Part shown: positions 1 to 10,705 of the stretch, in pieces
How positions within the stretch are numbered: the stretch's first letter is position 1
Layout: every line of letters starts with the position of its first letter
Assembly (NCBI GenBank): GCA_030704615.1
Contig: CM060731.1
Coordinates: forward strand, 39,988,001-40,052,000
From: Takakia lepidozioides
Taxonomy: Eukaryota; Streptophyta; Takakiopsida; Takakiales; Takakiaceae
Reading direction: 5' to 3'
Length of the DNA stretch: 64,000 nt
Program-made: the position numbers and the translations under genes
The notes under the pieces: model-generated
What the model saw: the letters and a program-made list of their open reading frames with translations, nothing else
Told to the model about the DNA's origin: nothing
Database searches by the model: none

Positions 1-1365
1 ATGAAGGTGACAATATCTGGTATGCCGACGGTGGAGCAACTGAGCACATGACAGATAAGTTGAGATGGTTCAAGAATCTCAAGAGTGTTGAAGAAGTCGA
101 TGGCCTGTGGCTGTTGCTGATGATCGACAAATTTGGGGAGTTAGAGGAGTTGGTGACATTGATGTCAAGTGCTACGTACACGGCCAATGGGAGTATGTGA
201 CTTTGATGGGAGTATTATATGTACCTAGATTGTGCAGAAACTTGTTCTCAACGGGTCAGGCTGCAGACAAAGGTCTAGTGACGGTCTCAGGGAAGATAGA
301 GTGTCAACTGATAGACAAAGACGGTACAGGCAAGGTGGTCATGACTAGTAAGAGAGATGGAATGTTATATAAACTTCTGATAGAAGTGGTCACACCAACT
401 AGTCAGTCAAATTGTGGGAAGAGAGGATAACCAACGCCAGAGCCTATATTGGCGAACTCCAGCCGAGAAAGAGTCTCAAACTCTGGCACCATAGATTTGG
501 TCACATGAATTGTAACATGCTGATCAAGATGTCTAAGATAGGCATGGTAGAAGGACTGAATATCCGTGAAGGAGAGACGGAGGTGAGCTTTTGTGAAGGC
601 TGTGTACGTGGCAAAAATCACAGATAGGTTTTCCCAATGAGAGTAGAGCGAAGGCTACAGCTTCGGGAAAACTATTGCACACAGACGTGTGTGGCCCTAT
701 GCATGTAGTATCACAGGGATGAACCAGATATTTTTTCTTTTTAAGGACGACTTCTCTAATTATAGAGTCATATATTGTGTGAGCAAGAAGTCAGATGTCT
801 TTGACTGTGTAAGAGACATGGTAAAGAAGACGAGCAGAGAGACTGGTCAGAGAGTTAAGAGATTAAGGAGTGACACATGAGGGGAATACGTTAGTGAGAA
901 GATGAGGAAATATCTTGATGATCAAGATATTTTTCATGAGATGAGTGCTCCCTATTCACCGGAGCAGAATGGTTTCTCAGAAAGAGAGAATAGAACCATA
1001 GTTGAGTCTGCAAGGAGTATGTTGCATGCAAGTGGAATGGATCTGAAATTTTGGGCTGAAGCCATGCATACAGCCGTGTATGTGTTGAATAGGTCAGGAA
1101 ACCGAACACTAAGTGGTGTTACGCCAGTGGAAGCGTGGAAGCGTGGAAGGGAATCAAGCCATCAGTGGCACATTTAAGAGTTTTTGGATACGAAACTTTT
1201 GTGTTCATTCCAAAGAGCTTAAGGCACAAACTCGAGTCTAAGAGTAAGAAATGTCTGTTTCTTGGTTACTGTAGCGAGAGCAAAGCCTACAGAATGTGGG
1301 AACCTGTGTCAAGAAAGGTTGTCATTAGTAGAGATGTAGTCTTCAATGAAGACATAATCTCATAA
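1..1365 (+). pseudogene. copia protease, GAG-pre-integrase and integrase remnant
   Basis: The first bases encode the protease active-site region WYADGGATEHMTD, where copia proteases normally have D-S/T-G-A; the central residue here is Gly. Around 470-620 the frame reads LKLWHHRFGHMN followed by FCEGCVRGK, the HHCC zinc-binding GAG-pre-integrase module. From 670 to 1365 integrase core signatures follow, including LLHTDVCGPM, PYSPEQNGFSERENRTI and an FLGYCSESKAYR segment. A TAG after the Arg-Gly-Lys motif, a TGA near 880 and a frame change near 1150 break it. The family cleaves and integrates retroelement cDNA; this copy cannot. Confidence 0.9.
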
Positions 1366-1554
1366 CGTTTTGGTGGAGAGAATGCAGCAATAGAGACTGA
1401 GGGAAAGTTTTCAGAAAATGAATGCATGGATCCTTCAGTTGGTTCCACAATCACATTAATTGAGTTACCAGGAGCAAGAGAACACGACCAAGTGTCACTG
1501 AGGAGGTCCAGTTACAAGATATTACAGAACCAAATGAAGGAGTGGGAGAAATGA

Positions 1555-2771
1555 ATGAAGAATTATGAGATACAAGAGTTTCAGGTGGTGCTGCCTATTG
1601 AGGAAGAAGCCTCAGTACATCAGAATCCACATGTACCTGTGAATCATCACAGTGGAACGTCAAGAAGAGGACGAAATGTGCAGCCACCACAAAGGTATGA
1701 AGACTGGTGTTATCAGATAAGCAGTGTTGTTTCAGAGTTGTGTGCTTATGCTGCACAAACTGAACTGACGGATGAGCCACAAAGTCTAGATGAGGCTTTG
1801 AAGTCAGAATGTAGCATCCATTGGCTAGCTGCAATGGGAGACGAGTATAACTCTTTTGATGAAGAATTGGACATGGGATTTGGTTGATTTGCCGCTAGGA
1901 AAGAAACCTATTCATTGTAAGTGGGTGTTTAAGTTGAAAGTCAATCTTGATGGAAGTGTGGAGCGGTATAAGGCTAGGCTAGTGGCCAAAGGATTTTCTC
2001 AGCAGAGAGGCATTGACTTTGGAGTGACGTTTTCTACGGTCGTCAAGTTTGATTCTATCATGACTGTATTGGCCATAGTAGCGAGTGAAGATCTCGAGGT
2101 TTTACAGTTTGATATAAAGACAACGTTCCTAAATAGAGATCTAGAAGAAGAGATCTATATGATGCAGCCACCATGCTTTGAGGAGGAGGGCAATGAAACT
2201 AAGGTTTGCAGGCTACTGAAAAGCCTTTATGGCTTAAGGCAGGCATCAAGAATGTGGAACAAGAGATTCAATGAGTTTCTAGTCAAATACAAGTTGGTTC
2301 CGAGTCTTGCTGATCCATGTGTATATCTCAGTGCCACGTCTCCAAGGTTGATTGTGATGTCCAATATTTGTTGATGACAGACTGGTTTGTGGAAAACAAG
2401 TTGCAGCAATGGACGAAATGGTACAAGAGATGAATGAGGTCTTTGAGGCCACAACTGGACCATGAGAAGTGTATGTTGGTCTACATATTACACGAAATAG
2501 AGATGAGAGGCTCTTATACGTGGATCATGCTCAGTATGTCAGAAGAATGATAAAAAAAATTGGCTTTGAAGATGCTAATCCAATTGCTACTCCAGCGGAT
2601 CTGAACGTACATCTTTACAGTGAAGGAGATTTCAATACTAGTCTCCACGATGAGCCAGCAATTGTCAATTTCCCTTACACAGAGATTGTAGGGAGTTTAA
2701 TGTTTGCGGCAATTGGCTCTAGACCAGACATCTCACATGTAGTGACGGTTTGCAACTACCTCACAGGGTAG
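1555..2771 (+). pseudogene. copia reverse transcriptase remnant (RVT_2 type)
   Basis: The C-terminal part of the copia polyprotein. Visible signatures are HCKWVFKLKVNLDGSVERYKA, ARLVAKGFSQQRGIDF, LEVLQFDIKTTFLNRDLEEE and SLYGLRQASRMWNKRF, followed by a degraded VDD box (FVDDRLVCG) near 2370 and YVGLHITRNRDERL after 2470. The frame shifts near 1860 and 2360, and a stop lies just before 2469. The sequence ends inside the region that normally leads into RNase H. Confidence 0.9.
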
Positions 2772-2789
2772 AGATGGTATCCTACTCCA

Positions 2790-2842
2790 TCACATACACG
2801 TGTATATATGTACATACATATAGATGTATACATATATTAAAA
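2790..2842. repeat. TA/CA-rich microsatellite at the copia 3' breakpoint
   Basis: Alternating purine-pyrimidine sequence (gtatatatg, acatacatat and similar) directly follows the truncated copia body. It may mark the breakpoint of a deletion or a later insertion. Confidence 0.6.
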
Positions 2843-2869
2843 TGTGGTGCAGGTATTCATATTACCAAG

Positions 2870-3583
2870 CGTCGGGCCTGTCCAGCCAACCCTGCTCTTC
2901 CAACCCTCGATGGGTTGGTAACATTGGATCGTGCTCTCTTCATGTTCTCACTCTCTTTCTTGCCCTTGGGGGACTCCCAGTACTTCACCAATGCATCCCA
3001 ATGGCAGGACTCTACACTCAGAGGGCATGGACCTCCAACCTTTCACACCATCTTTAACTTTTGGCAGTGTACTTTTATAATCCTCCCACATGCTTTCTGG
3101 AACTTGTCAACGCTCATAAGTTTAGGATAGTACTCAAAATCCTCGTCTATGGATTCCTTAACCTTGGCCATGTCACTGGGTTCTTGCTTGTCTGCTAGCA
3201 AAATGCTAGGATCAAGATATCTGATGCAGAGTCTCCGCAAGGATCTCTGCCAGTAATCCTTCCCCTCACACCCCTTTAGAGTTTAATTGTACCTTGTGCG
3301 GCTTCAGCCCAACAGATTTGCGGGCTTTTGCATCAGTTTCATGTTCATTTGCGGCCAGCCTTTTTTGCCTTTTTTTGTTTGCAGCCTGCGACACAACATC
3401 CCCTTGTTGTGTGGAATCTTGATCATCACCAGCAGGGGGGGTGAATGGAGGAGTAACACCATTAAAAGGGGGCCCTACCCACTGCCCACCAGTGGCGTTG
3501 CATGGAGGGCCCAAGTTTGGGCACCTCTTTGTACCCAAGCTCCTTGGGGTCCTCCATTGGATCCACTTGGAATCCATGACCAC
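2870..3583 (-). pseudogene. Plant transposase remnant, Ptta/En-Spm-like (Transposase_24-like)
   Basis: Read on the minus strand from 3583. A proline-rich segment and a basic segment (AANKKRQKRLAANEHETDA) are followed, after a stop, by VDKFQKACGRIIKVHC and, beyond one TGA, HWDALVKYWESPKGKKES and a basic KRARSN stretch. The W..LV.YW.S.K.KK.SE pattern is typical of the small plant proteins grouped as Ptta/En-Spm transposases, which accompany CACTA elements. The assignment rests on this single pattern. The frame carries two in-frame stops, so the copy is dead. Confidence 0.45.
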
Positions 3584-4466
3584 GTGTTCATCATTTGTGG
3601 AGGGGCCATGGGCTCCTGCCAGGTAGGTGGTACTTTACTGATGACATAATGACATAAGCTAGGACAAAACAGATATCATGATGTTTCATGATATAGTTTT
3701 TGTTCTAAAATAGTTTATCAGTTTTCTTGCTTACTTTTTTTTCGAGTAAGAACTTTATAGTACCTAGCAAGGTGTATCAGGACCAGGTTTAGGCCATGGA
3801 ATAATATCTTAAGGTACCATGACAGGCTGGTTGTAGGACCATATCAGCTAATGTTTTAGAATCCATTTTCTGCATATGTCATTTCCTCAAACCCACTGCT
3901 AGCCTGAAGGTAATCATAGCAGTGCAAACATACAAGCAAGCACTACTCGCAAGAACATGGCTATCTGAGTCACTGTAAGTAGATGCATTTCATGAGCCAT
4001 TCAACTTCCTAAAAAAGTTTCATGTGTAGGCTTGAAACTGATATATCAGTGCCAAGATATTCTGAGGGACATATGAATGCACACTACAACATGAGGACGA
4101 GGCAAAATGATATGAGTTAATCACTAAAGAGTCCCCAACACACTCGCCCCTCCATTTGCTACAAATCGCAGCACTCAATGACTGAATCACCCATTCACCA
4201 ATGCCCCCAAAACAGTTGCAAAACGCAGCTTCTTAATTATAATTTCTCCAGCCTCTCCCTCACTCTTAGTCCAGCCCCACACACTCCCTTCTCCATCAGT
4301 TCATCACTCCAAAGATCGTTCCTCCGCCATACCCCCCAGCCTCTTACTCACTCCGATTTACCCTAAACCTTGCTCGGTTCTGCCTCTACCTCTGCTTTAC
4401 ACAAAACCCTATCCTAAACCCTACACATCATCAAAATGCTCAATTGCTTCCACAATCTGAGAGGAA
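3584..4466. other. No gene recognised
   Basis: AT-rich, no sustained reading frame and no repeat relationship seen elsewhere in the window. It may hold intron or spacer sequence of the antisense transposase remnant. Confidence 0.4.
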
Positions 4467-4757
4467 CTAAGGGTGAGAGAGGGGGAGAGACAGAGACAGA
4501 GACAGAAGGGGTCTTAGGGATCCCACCGCGGGCTTGTTACCCTCCTTGGTTGGGGTAGATGTCCTTAAGGGCCGCTTGGAAGGAGTCATGCGAACGACGA
4601 TCTTCTCAGCACTCTGCTCTTCCTCCTCGTCCGTGCTCTCGCTCTCTGCTGAGTAGACAACACTAGGAGTCGCTCCACTATCCTCCCCCGGGTTGCTCTC
4701 CAAGTCGCTCGACTCCTTCTCCGCCACCCCCATGTGAACATGACTCCTCTCCCTCAA
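4467..4757 (-). pseudogene. Short acidic Ser/Glu-rich reading frame, unassigned
   Basis: A 96-residue minus-strand frame beginning MRERSHVHMG, rich in Ser, Glu and Asp (a run of Glu near residue 45), then basic (MTPSKRPLRT). A GA/CT microsatellite (gagacagagacag) forms its 3' end. It lies upstream of and on the same strand as the Ptta-like remnant and could be its N-terminal exon. No family is recognised, and chance coding cannot be excluded. Confidence 0.25.
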
Positions 4758-5014
4758 ACGAGTACTCCTTCACATTGGGTCGTTCCACACATAACGAGCA
4801 GTACGCGGGGGTCTTTGTTTCTCTCTACTCTCCCACAATCGCCCGGGTCACTCACAACAAAACGCCCTCACGAGCCCAAGAAGCTCAAAAAGCGAAGCAC
4901 ACACACTGAGTATGCTCGCGTGAGAGACATGAGGTTGTCCAAGTGCCGAGTTGCATCCGACGGTCCACGTCCATCCAATGGCGGAGGTGGGATGTGGATA
5001 CGTCGCTTTTTTTA

Positions 5015-5954
5015 CACTACAACAGATCGTGATATATCTGACTGCCAAGGCGCAGTAGTCATGGTTTTCCTGACTTTGACCATGACTTCCCTGTATTTTT
5101 GGACCAAATGAGACTTCACGTAGTCGTTGAAATGACTACGTGACTACGTAGTCCTCTTGGCGATTACTTTGGTAGACGTCGTCATGACTGTATGGCTTCG
5201 CACTAGAGGGAAGGGTGGTCAACGATGGTTGACCAGCGCGAGCTTGCCACCAAATAGTCGCCGGAATGACTTCTAGTGCAAGCTTGGTAACCAAAAGGTT
5301 TAATTTTTTATAAAAGTTGCTTATAGCTTATAGCTTATAGCATAGTCATTTCCATGACTACAGTGTACATGGATGAGGTTACATAGTCATGATGACTACT
5401 GGGGATTTTGTAATTTGGTGTGTATAATACAATTAAAACACCATATGATCATATGAATGATTAATGGGTGTATTGGTTAACAGGTAGTGAACTATAATTC
5501 TTATAGTAAAGAGGTTGCATGTTCAAACTCTTCTAAGTACAATCAAATGGATAAGATGGCCCTAGGGTTAGTAGACGAGCTAGGGATAGCACGTGGTACC
5601 CTTGATGGACTGCCACGTGGTTTTTTTATTATTATAAAATGCATTATGCCACGTGGCACAATGCGGTGCGACGCGACGTTTGATATATGTTTTTATTTTT
5701 TAAGTTTTTTTAATTTAGTTTAATTTTTTAAATCAATTGCGCCTCGCCACGTGGCGCGGCTGCAGTATGGTGTATATGACTGCAGTGAGAGATATCACTT
5801 GGTTCATATGACTGTAGTCATCCGGACCGTACCATCCTGTACTCATTGTATTGACTTGGTTTGCACGACTTACAGTCATAGAAGTCATATGTACCGTTTT
5901 ATGACTGCAGAATAGTCATATATACAGTCATAAATACCGCGATCTATTGTAGTG
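5015..5954. mobile_element. Non-autonomous CACTA (En/Spm) element
   Basis: The left end reads CACTACAACAGATCGTGATAT and the right end, reverse-complemented, reads CACTACAATAGATCGCGGTAT: an imperfect terminal inverted repeat opening with the diagnostic CACTA. The trinucleotide TTA flanks both sides (5012-5014 and 5955-5957), the 3-bp target duplication expected of the superfamily. The subterminal zones are packed with short ATGACT/AGTCAT motifs in both orientations, as in CACTA subterminal repeats. No transposase is encoded, so mobility would have needed a partner element. Confidence 0.9.
5590..5753. promoter_or_regulatory. Cluster of four CACGTG (G-box/ABRE core) sites inside the CACTA element
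   Basis: CACGTG occurs at 5590, 5614, 5650 and 5748; three sit in the extended form GCCACGTGG. In plants this core binds bZIP and bHLH factors. Four copies in 164 bp are more than expected by chance, but there is no nearby host gene start, so regulatory activity is only a possibility. Confidence 0.3.
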
Positions 5955-5957
5955 TTA

Positions 5958-6959
5958 TAAAAAAAATTAGGGTACATATTAACCACTACACTAGTGTCCA
6001 TAACCACTACATCCTGTTGACATGGCAGTCTTCTAGGGCTCTTGGGACCTCAATTACCTGTCATGAAACATATGTAAATCTGGCATGGAAACAACGCAGG
6101 GGAGGCCACCTCTCGGCTCAGGTGTTGCGATCGCATTGCAAGTGCACGGAATGAGGGAATAATGCAATGAAGGAGAGAAGGAATCATCGCATGAACAGTA
6201 TTCGAGCAAGGAGACAGCTTCGACTTACAATGGAGTGCCCTTGGAGCTCCAATCCAACAACCAAGCTTTGTTTTCAGCTACCTTGATAGCACGATACCGT
6301 TCATATTCCACCATCCCATCGCATTCTCCTGGGGTAAGTGACTCCTCTTCTCCTCGCTCTCTGCTGAACAGGGTGCTCTTGCCACATCGCCTCCAGTGCC
6401 ATCGTCGTTCAAATGTTTTGGGCTGCGTTCACTCTTTGTCATAGAACTTGCACTCTCCTTCAGCAAAATTGAAAATAGACTGAGCCTAACTAAACCCTAC
6501 AAGTGCACATTCAGATTGAACGATGGAGGAAGCTGTAGATATAAGCACATGACAACAAATGGGCTGACGGCTTCTTGCTAACTACAAATGCATATAATGG
6601 GCTGGGCTACTGCTCATAACCTTCAAGACATCATATCTTAAAGCACTATAGCTTGTAGCTAGAAGTAGGGTCTGCTAGGTCACCACGTAGTGATTCAATC
6701 CATTTTGAATATTACTAGGAAGGTGGTTTATAGATGACAAGAGGCAACTTTTTCCATTTTCTGCACTGTCAGAGTCATACTCACTCTGTTTGTAGTTCTA
6801 AAGTAGAAATATGAGGTGTGAAATAACCACTCAGAAAGTGGTACCTTACAACTCTATGCGTAGAGACGTACAGTAGATTGTTGAAAATCTTGCTTCTTAG
6901 GGACTTGGTATATTAATCTTGATTCTCCCCTCATACTAAGAAAAGAATTCATTTACATC
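5958..6959. other. No gene recognised
   Basis: Only short unconvincing frames. It separates the CACTA element from the TNP2-type pseudogene. Confidence 0.4.
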
Positions 6960-8417
6960 ATGGAGCCTGATAGAGCAGCTGCCGTGCTGAGATTACAACA
7001 GCGCGACGATGCTATTTTTCAGCGTGAGGTTGCGCGGTGTCAAGAGTATGGTCTCAACTAGTTAAGATGCCCTTGCAATCACTGTAAGGGTGGACGACCA
7101 GTCTCTATAGAGACAGTGAGAAAACATCTAATGGTCAATTATAGATCCCCTACTTTCAGATCTTGGAGAGGAGCAAGGAGGCATGCTTCTGACGATGAAT
7201 GGGAAGACACGGCCATGGTGATTGGTGACGACGTAGCTTCAGCAAATCATTGGACACATAGAGAATTGGACACAAATGTTGAGATACAGCGTATGATCCA
7301 AGAGACCTTTCAGATCATAGACACACCTGAAACTGCAAATGGGGCAGAAGTGGAGTTAGATAACCTAGATGTTCAAGGTGACACGAACATTCTACCAGAA
7401 GCCCATGCCCGGTCGCAGGTGAGGACTTTCACACTGATGATCCCATCTCATTGGAAGAGGCATGTCTACCTTTATATGAAGACTGTAAATCCTCTAAGCT
7501 TGCAGCCACCATGCTTATAATGAATCTATGCACAACACATAGGTTTACAATTGCCTTTGCGGATGAAATGTTCTCTTTGCTTCAGAAAACCTTGTTGCCA
7601 CAACCGAACGTACTACCCACATCTTTCTACCATGCAAAGACCATGGTGAGCAAGCTTGGGCTTGCTTATGAGAAGATCGATGCTTGCCCAAAGGGGTGTG
7701 TGGTTTAGGGGGAACTTGCGAGGTTCAGAGAGGTGCCCCAAATGTCAAAGCGCCCGATTCAAAAATGTGGGGAAATCCAAGGTACCTGTTAAGGTGCTTC
7801 GACATTTTCCATTGATACCACGCCTTTTGCGTATGTATAGATGCTCTTCTATTGCACAATTAATGATCTGGCATAGTCAGAATGCAAGCAACGATGGCCT
7901 TGTGCACCATGCAGCTGATTCAAAGGCTTGGAAACACATTGATGCTACTTGGCCCGACTTTGCAGCAGAGCCTCACAATGTAAGGCTTGGTTTTTCCTTG
8001 GATGGAGTAAACCCATCTGGTGATAAGAACAATTGCTGGTCAACATGGCCAGTGTTGACGCTGGTATACAACGTACCTTCGTGGCTCACTACAAAGAAGT
8101 TCTTTGTCATGCTTATTCTCTTGATTCTAGGAAAGCAGTCAGTTACAAGTGAGCACATAAATGTGTACTTAGCACCACTGATCGAGGAGTTACTTGTTTT
8201 GTGGAGGGGGGTTCGGGCATATGACATATGCAAACCTGTTGGTGAGAGAACCTTCATACTACGCACCATACTATTTGCGGAGCATCCATGATTTTCCTGC
8301 TTATGGCCTACTTGCACGATATATCACAAAAGGCTACAAAGCGTGTCCAGTATGTGGTCCTCATGTAGATGCAAGACACTCTAAAGTTCTGGGAAAAACT
8401 ATCTATCTAGGTCACCG
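6960..8417 (+). pseudogene. CACTA transposase remnant (TNP2 / Transposase_21 type)
   Basis: Starts at an ATG encoding MEPDRAAAVLRLQQ, followed by CPCNHCKGGRP and ETVRKHL, the cysteine-rich N-terminus typical of TNP2-like proteins. Further on, EEACLPLYEDCKSSKLAA, KMVSKLGLAYEKIDACP and a CPKCQSARF-like zinc segment lead into PLIPRLLRMY, HHAADSKAWKHID and VRLGFSLDGVNPSG, all signatures of this family. The last part, KACPVCGPHV, is the next conserved cysteine motif. A TAG at about 7058 and frame shifts near 7440, 7700 and 8260 disable it. It ends abruptly near 8420, where copia sequence begins, so the C-terminal half of the transposase is missing. Confidence 0.88.
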
Positions 8418-8455
8418 CAGGCTCTTCCCTCGGACCCATCCCTACCGCAGTCCAC

Positions 8456-8704
8456 AACCCAGAGTTTCATTGTCGAACCAAGCACATCAACCTGCAGTAC
8501 CACTTTATTCGGGAGCACCGGATCCTCGGCACTATCAATGTCATCTACATTTCGACCATAGAGCAGCTAGCTGACCTATTCACGAAGGCACTACCGGCTA
8601 ATCGATTTCAAAAGCTTTGCATACTCCTTGGCACTCCTACCCACAGCGGAAGCAGTGGGAGGGTTGGACATCTAGGCAATGTACAGCTCGCATTGCCCGC
8701 ATGA
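8456..8704 (+). pseudogene. copia RNase H C-terminal tail
   Basis: The frame reads FHCRTKHINLQYHFIREH, then IYISTIEQLADLFTKALP and ANRFQKLCILLGT: the end of the Ty1/copia RNase H domain (usual form RTKHID..YHFIRE...TKALP). The terminal stop is intact. It is joined directly to CACTA coding sequence, so upstream copia sequence was lost by deletion or replaced by recombination. Confidence 0.85.
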
Positions 8705-8724
8705 AAATGCTCACTGAGTGGGAG

Positions 8725-9600
8725 TGTAGAAAATCTAGAAATAGCACCTGCAGACTAGTTGGCACTCTACATGGCCTATGTTCACGTAGAGTACTCATTA
8801 TAGTTATGGCTTACAAAACGCCACAATCCACTTTTTGATTCCGCCACCTACAAGTTGGCCACTCATACTTAGAGACATATGGCCTAGTATGTGTTAACTT
8901 TACTCATAGCCAAGCACATTCATGTGTCGTTATAGTTTATACTAAGTTCTTGCCTTTACTCATGCTAAGGTATGGAAGCTAGGTATAAAGTCTCTCCATT
9001 TGCATTAACGTTTATCTCAGTGTGTGCAAAGTGTGAGGCTAGCATATGTAGTTCACTGCTGTGATCTAAATCTCATGCTAGCTTATGTAGTTCATGACTC
9101 TGTTGTGATCTAAATCTCATGCTAGCTTATGTAGTTCATGACTCTGTTGTGATCTAAATCTCATGCTAGCTTATGTAGTTCATGACTCTGATCTGAATCT
9201 GCCGCAAAACTACTCGTGTTCTTTGTGGCATTCCGTGTCTTGTGCAAGTCTGTCCCTAGTCACTATAGTTAGTATTTTTTACACTTGGTACCATTGGAAA
9301 GCCTTCGATGAGGAGGAGTTAGGACCAACAGAGCCGCGCTTCGATCACAGCCAGCCTGCACGGGCTTGATCTCAAAATTTTGGGCCCTGCGGTGTGGGAG
9401 ATGTGGAATTTCAAGTACTTTTGGTCGCTGGAAATTCGCAAACAATAGCAAAGTGGGCTTTCCCGGCACAATGATCGGTGCCTCCACCATCCAGTTCAAA
9501 TCAGGTCGTAGGTTCTCTGGAAAAAAAATGATTAGACTTATAAACTACAATACAGTATTGAATCCACCCTGACTTAGATGACATTGGACACTTGGGCCAA
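8725..9600 (+). repeat. Putative copia 3' LTR region
   Basis: A purine-rich tract (actgagtgggagtg) just after the pol stop looks like a polypurine tract and is followed by TGTAGAAAATC, a plausible LTR start. No matching 5' LTR is present, so the right boundary is a guess. A 44-bp tandem repeat lies inside. Confidence 0.35.
9061..9192. repeat. 44-bp tandem repeat, three copies
   Basis: Units starting gtgatctaaatctcatgcta at 9061, 9105 and 9149 follow at an exact 44-bp spacing and are almost identical; a degraded half unit precedes them. Replication slippage inside the putative LTR is the simplest origin. Confidence 0.9.
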
Positions 9601-9859
9601 CGGCATAGGCTACCCTAGTGAATTTTCTTTAAAAAATTGTTTTTATGCACAAAGTGACATGTTGGAAGCTGCTCGCTGGGGGCTGCGGCTTTCCCATGAC
9701 CTCGATCACGTTTACCACCTAGAGTAAGGTTGATTAAGAAGGTCGCCCCGCCATAATCAAGGTTTCTTAAAATAGCTTTAAAAGTAGAAAAAAATCTTTT
9801 TGTGGAAACTTTTGGGCCAAACATGTTTCCGTTTTGGTTTGTCTCGTGCGTATAAGAGG

Positions 9860-10370
9860 CCACGGTCTGCAAGCCTTCCACACTTCGTTATTTGCAATCG
9901 GCCTACTCTGCAATCAGCTGCTTATTTTCGTGCGCAAGCTCCCTTTGAGGTCTCACAAGTTCGCATCTTCTTGATGGAGTTAAATTGCTTTGGTGCAGGA
10001 AACGCGGGAGAAGGTTCAGCCCACGATTTCAAGAAGATAACACACGAGGTGTTTCCTCTACTGGGTGTTTTTCCTATTGCCGACTTTATGCCTTTTTTAC
10101 TCGGGTGGTTCGGTCTGGGAGGCCACGAGAAGAAGGTGATGGAAGTGGAGAAGAGCATGGACGCCTCCCACTCTTCAATTATTGAGGAGCACCGAAAGAA
10201 GGAGGAGGTTAGGGAGCCCGACTCTTCAACCGATTTTGTGGACGTCTTATTATCCCTCCCAGGGGAGGATGGGGAGGAACACCTTAGCGACCAAATAGTA
10301 AAGGCCTTGGTGCAAGATATGGTAGCAGCAGGGGCTGATCACACCTCAGCTTTACTCTGCACACACGACA
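9860..10370 (+). pseudogene. Cytochrome P450 pseudogene, copy A (CYP71-clan-like)
   Basis: The frame reads CNRPTLQSAAYFRAQAPF, resembling the NRP segment before helix C, then jumps to CFGAGNAGEGSAHDFKKITH and FPIADFMPFLLGWFGLGG, ending with SSTDFVDVLLSLPGEDGEE and KALVQDMVAAGADHTSALL, the start of helix I with its A-G-x-D-T oxygen-binding motif (here AGADHT). P450s are haem mono-oxygenases anchored in the ER. A deletion removes the helix C-F part, and the heme-binding Cys region is absent. Sequence from about 10207 to 10705 recurs inverted in the 33-38.5 kb interval. Confidence 0.85.
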
Positions 10371-10705
10371 CTATTGTCAAAGAAGAGTTCCGTAAAGTCT
10401 ACAACTCTAGATATTACACATATAATTTGATAGATTGAGCATATTATCTCCCAGCTCTCAAAAACAATTTCTCTCCTAAACTTTGGCCAGACACTTATTT
10501 GAGGAGCCGTGCAATATTAGGGTCTAACTAAATGTCACTAGCTTTTCTCTCGGTGGGCATAGAAGCAGCTCAAGAGCACGAAGACCGACAGCATAGTCTG
10601 CACCCCCCAGTCTGCTCTTTCACCTCGCGCGCACATCACATGTATTAGAATAAAACATGAATTATATTCTCAGAGAAAGAAGAGATGAAGGAAGATGTCC
10701 AGAGA
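10371..10705 (+). repeat. Downstream flank of P450 copy A, duplicated inverted near 33.1-33.4 kb
   Basis: Contains gctcaagagcacga, ccagacacttatttgagga and agaagagatgaaggaagatg, each found reverse-complemented between 33085 and 33380. The stretch seems to be former intron or 3' flank of the P450. Similarity fades after about 10705. Confidence 0.8.

Larger units (their letters stand above)
1..2771 (+). mobile_element. Ty1/copia retrotransposon body, truncated at both ends
   Basis: The domain order protease, GAG-pre-integrase, integrase, reverse transcriptase is that of Ty1/copia. The gag and 5' LTR lie outside the window or are lost. The pol frame stops just after the reverse transcriptase/connection region, and the RNase H end and 3' LTR are absent; a TA/CA-rich microsatellite follows directly. 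Several stops and frame shifts show it is inactive. Confidence 0.9.

Noticed and set aside
5465-5535. A SINE within the CACTA element (tattggttaacaggtag and tgttcaaactc resembling A and B boxes)
   Set aside because: The A box match is weak and no tail or flanking duplication is seen.
9061-9192. Direct-repeat array with possible CRISPR or centromeric meaning
   Set aside because: Only three 44-bp units with no unique spacers; simple slippage explains it.
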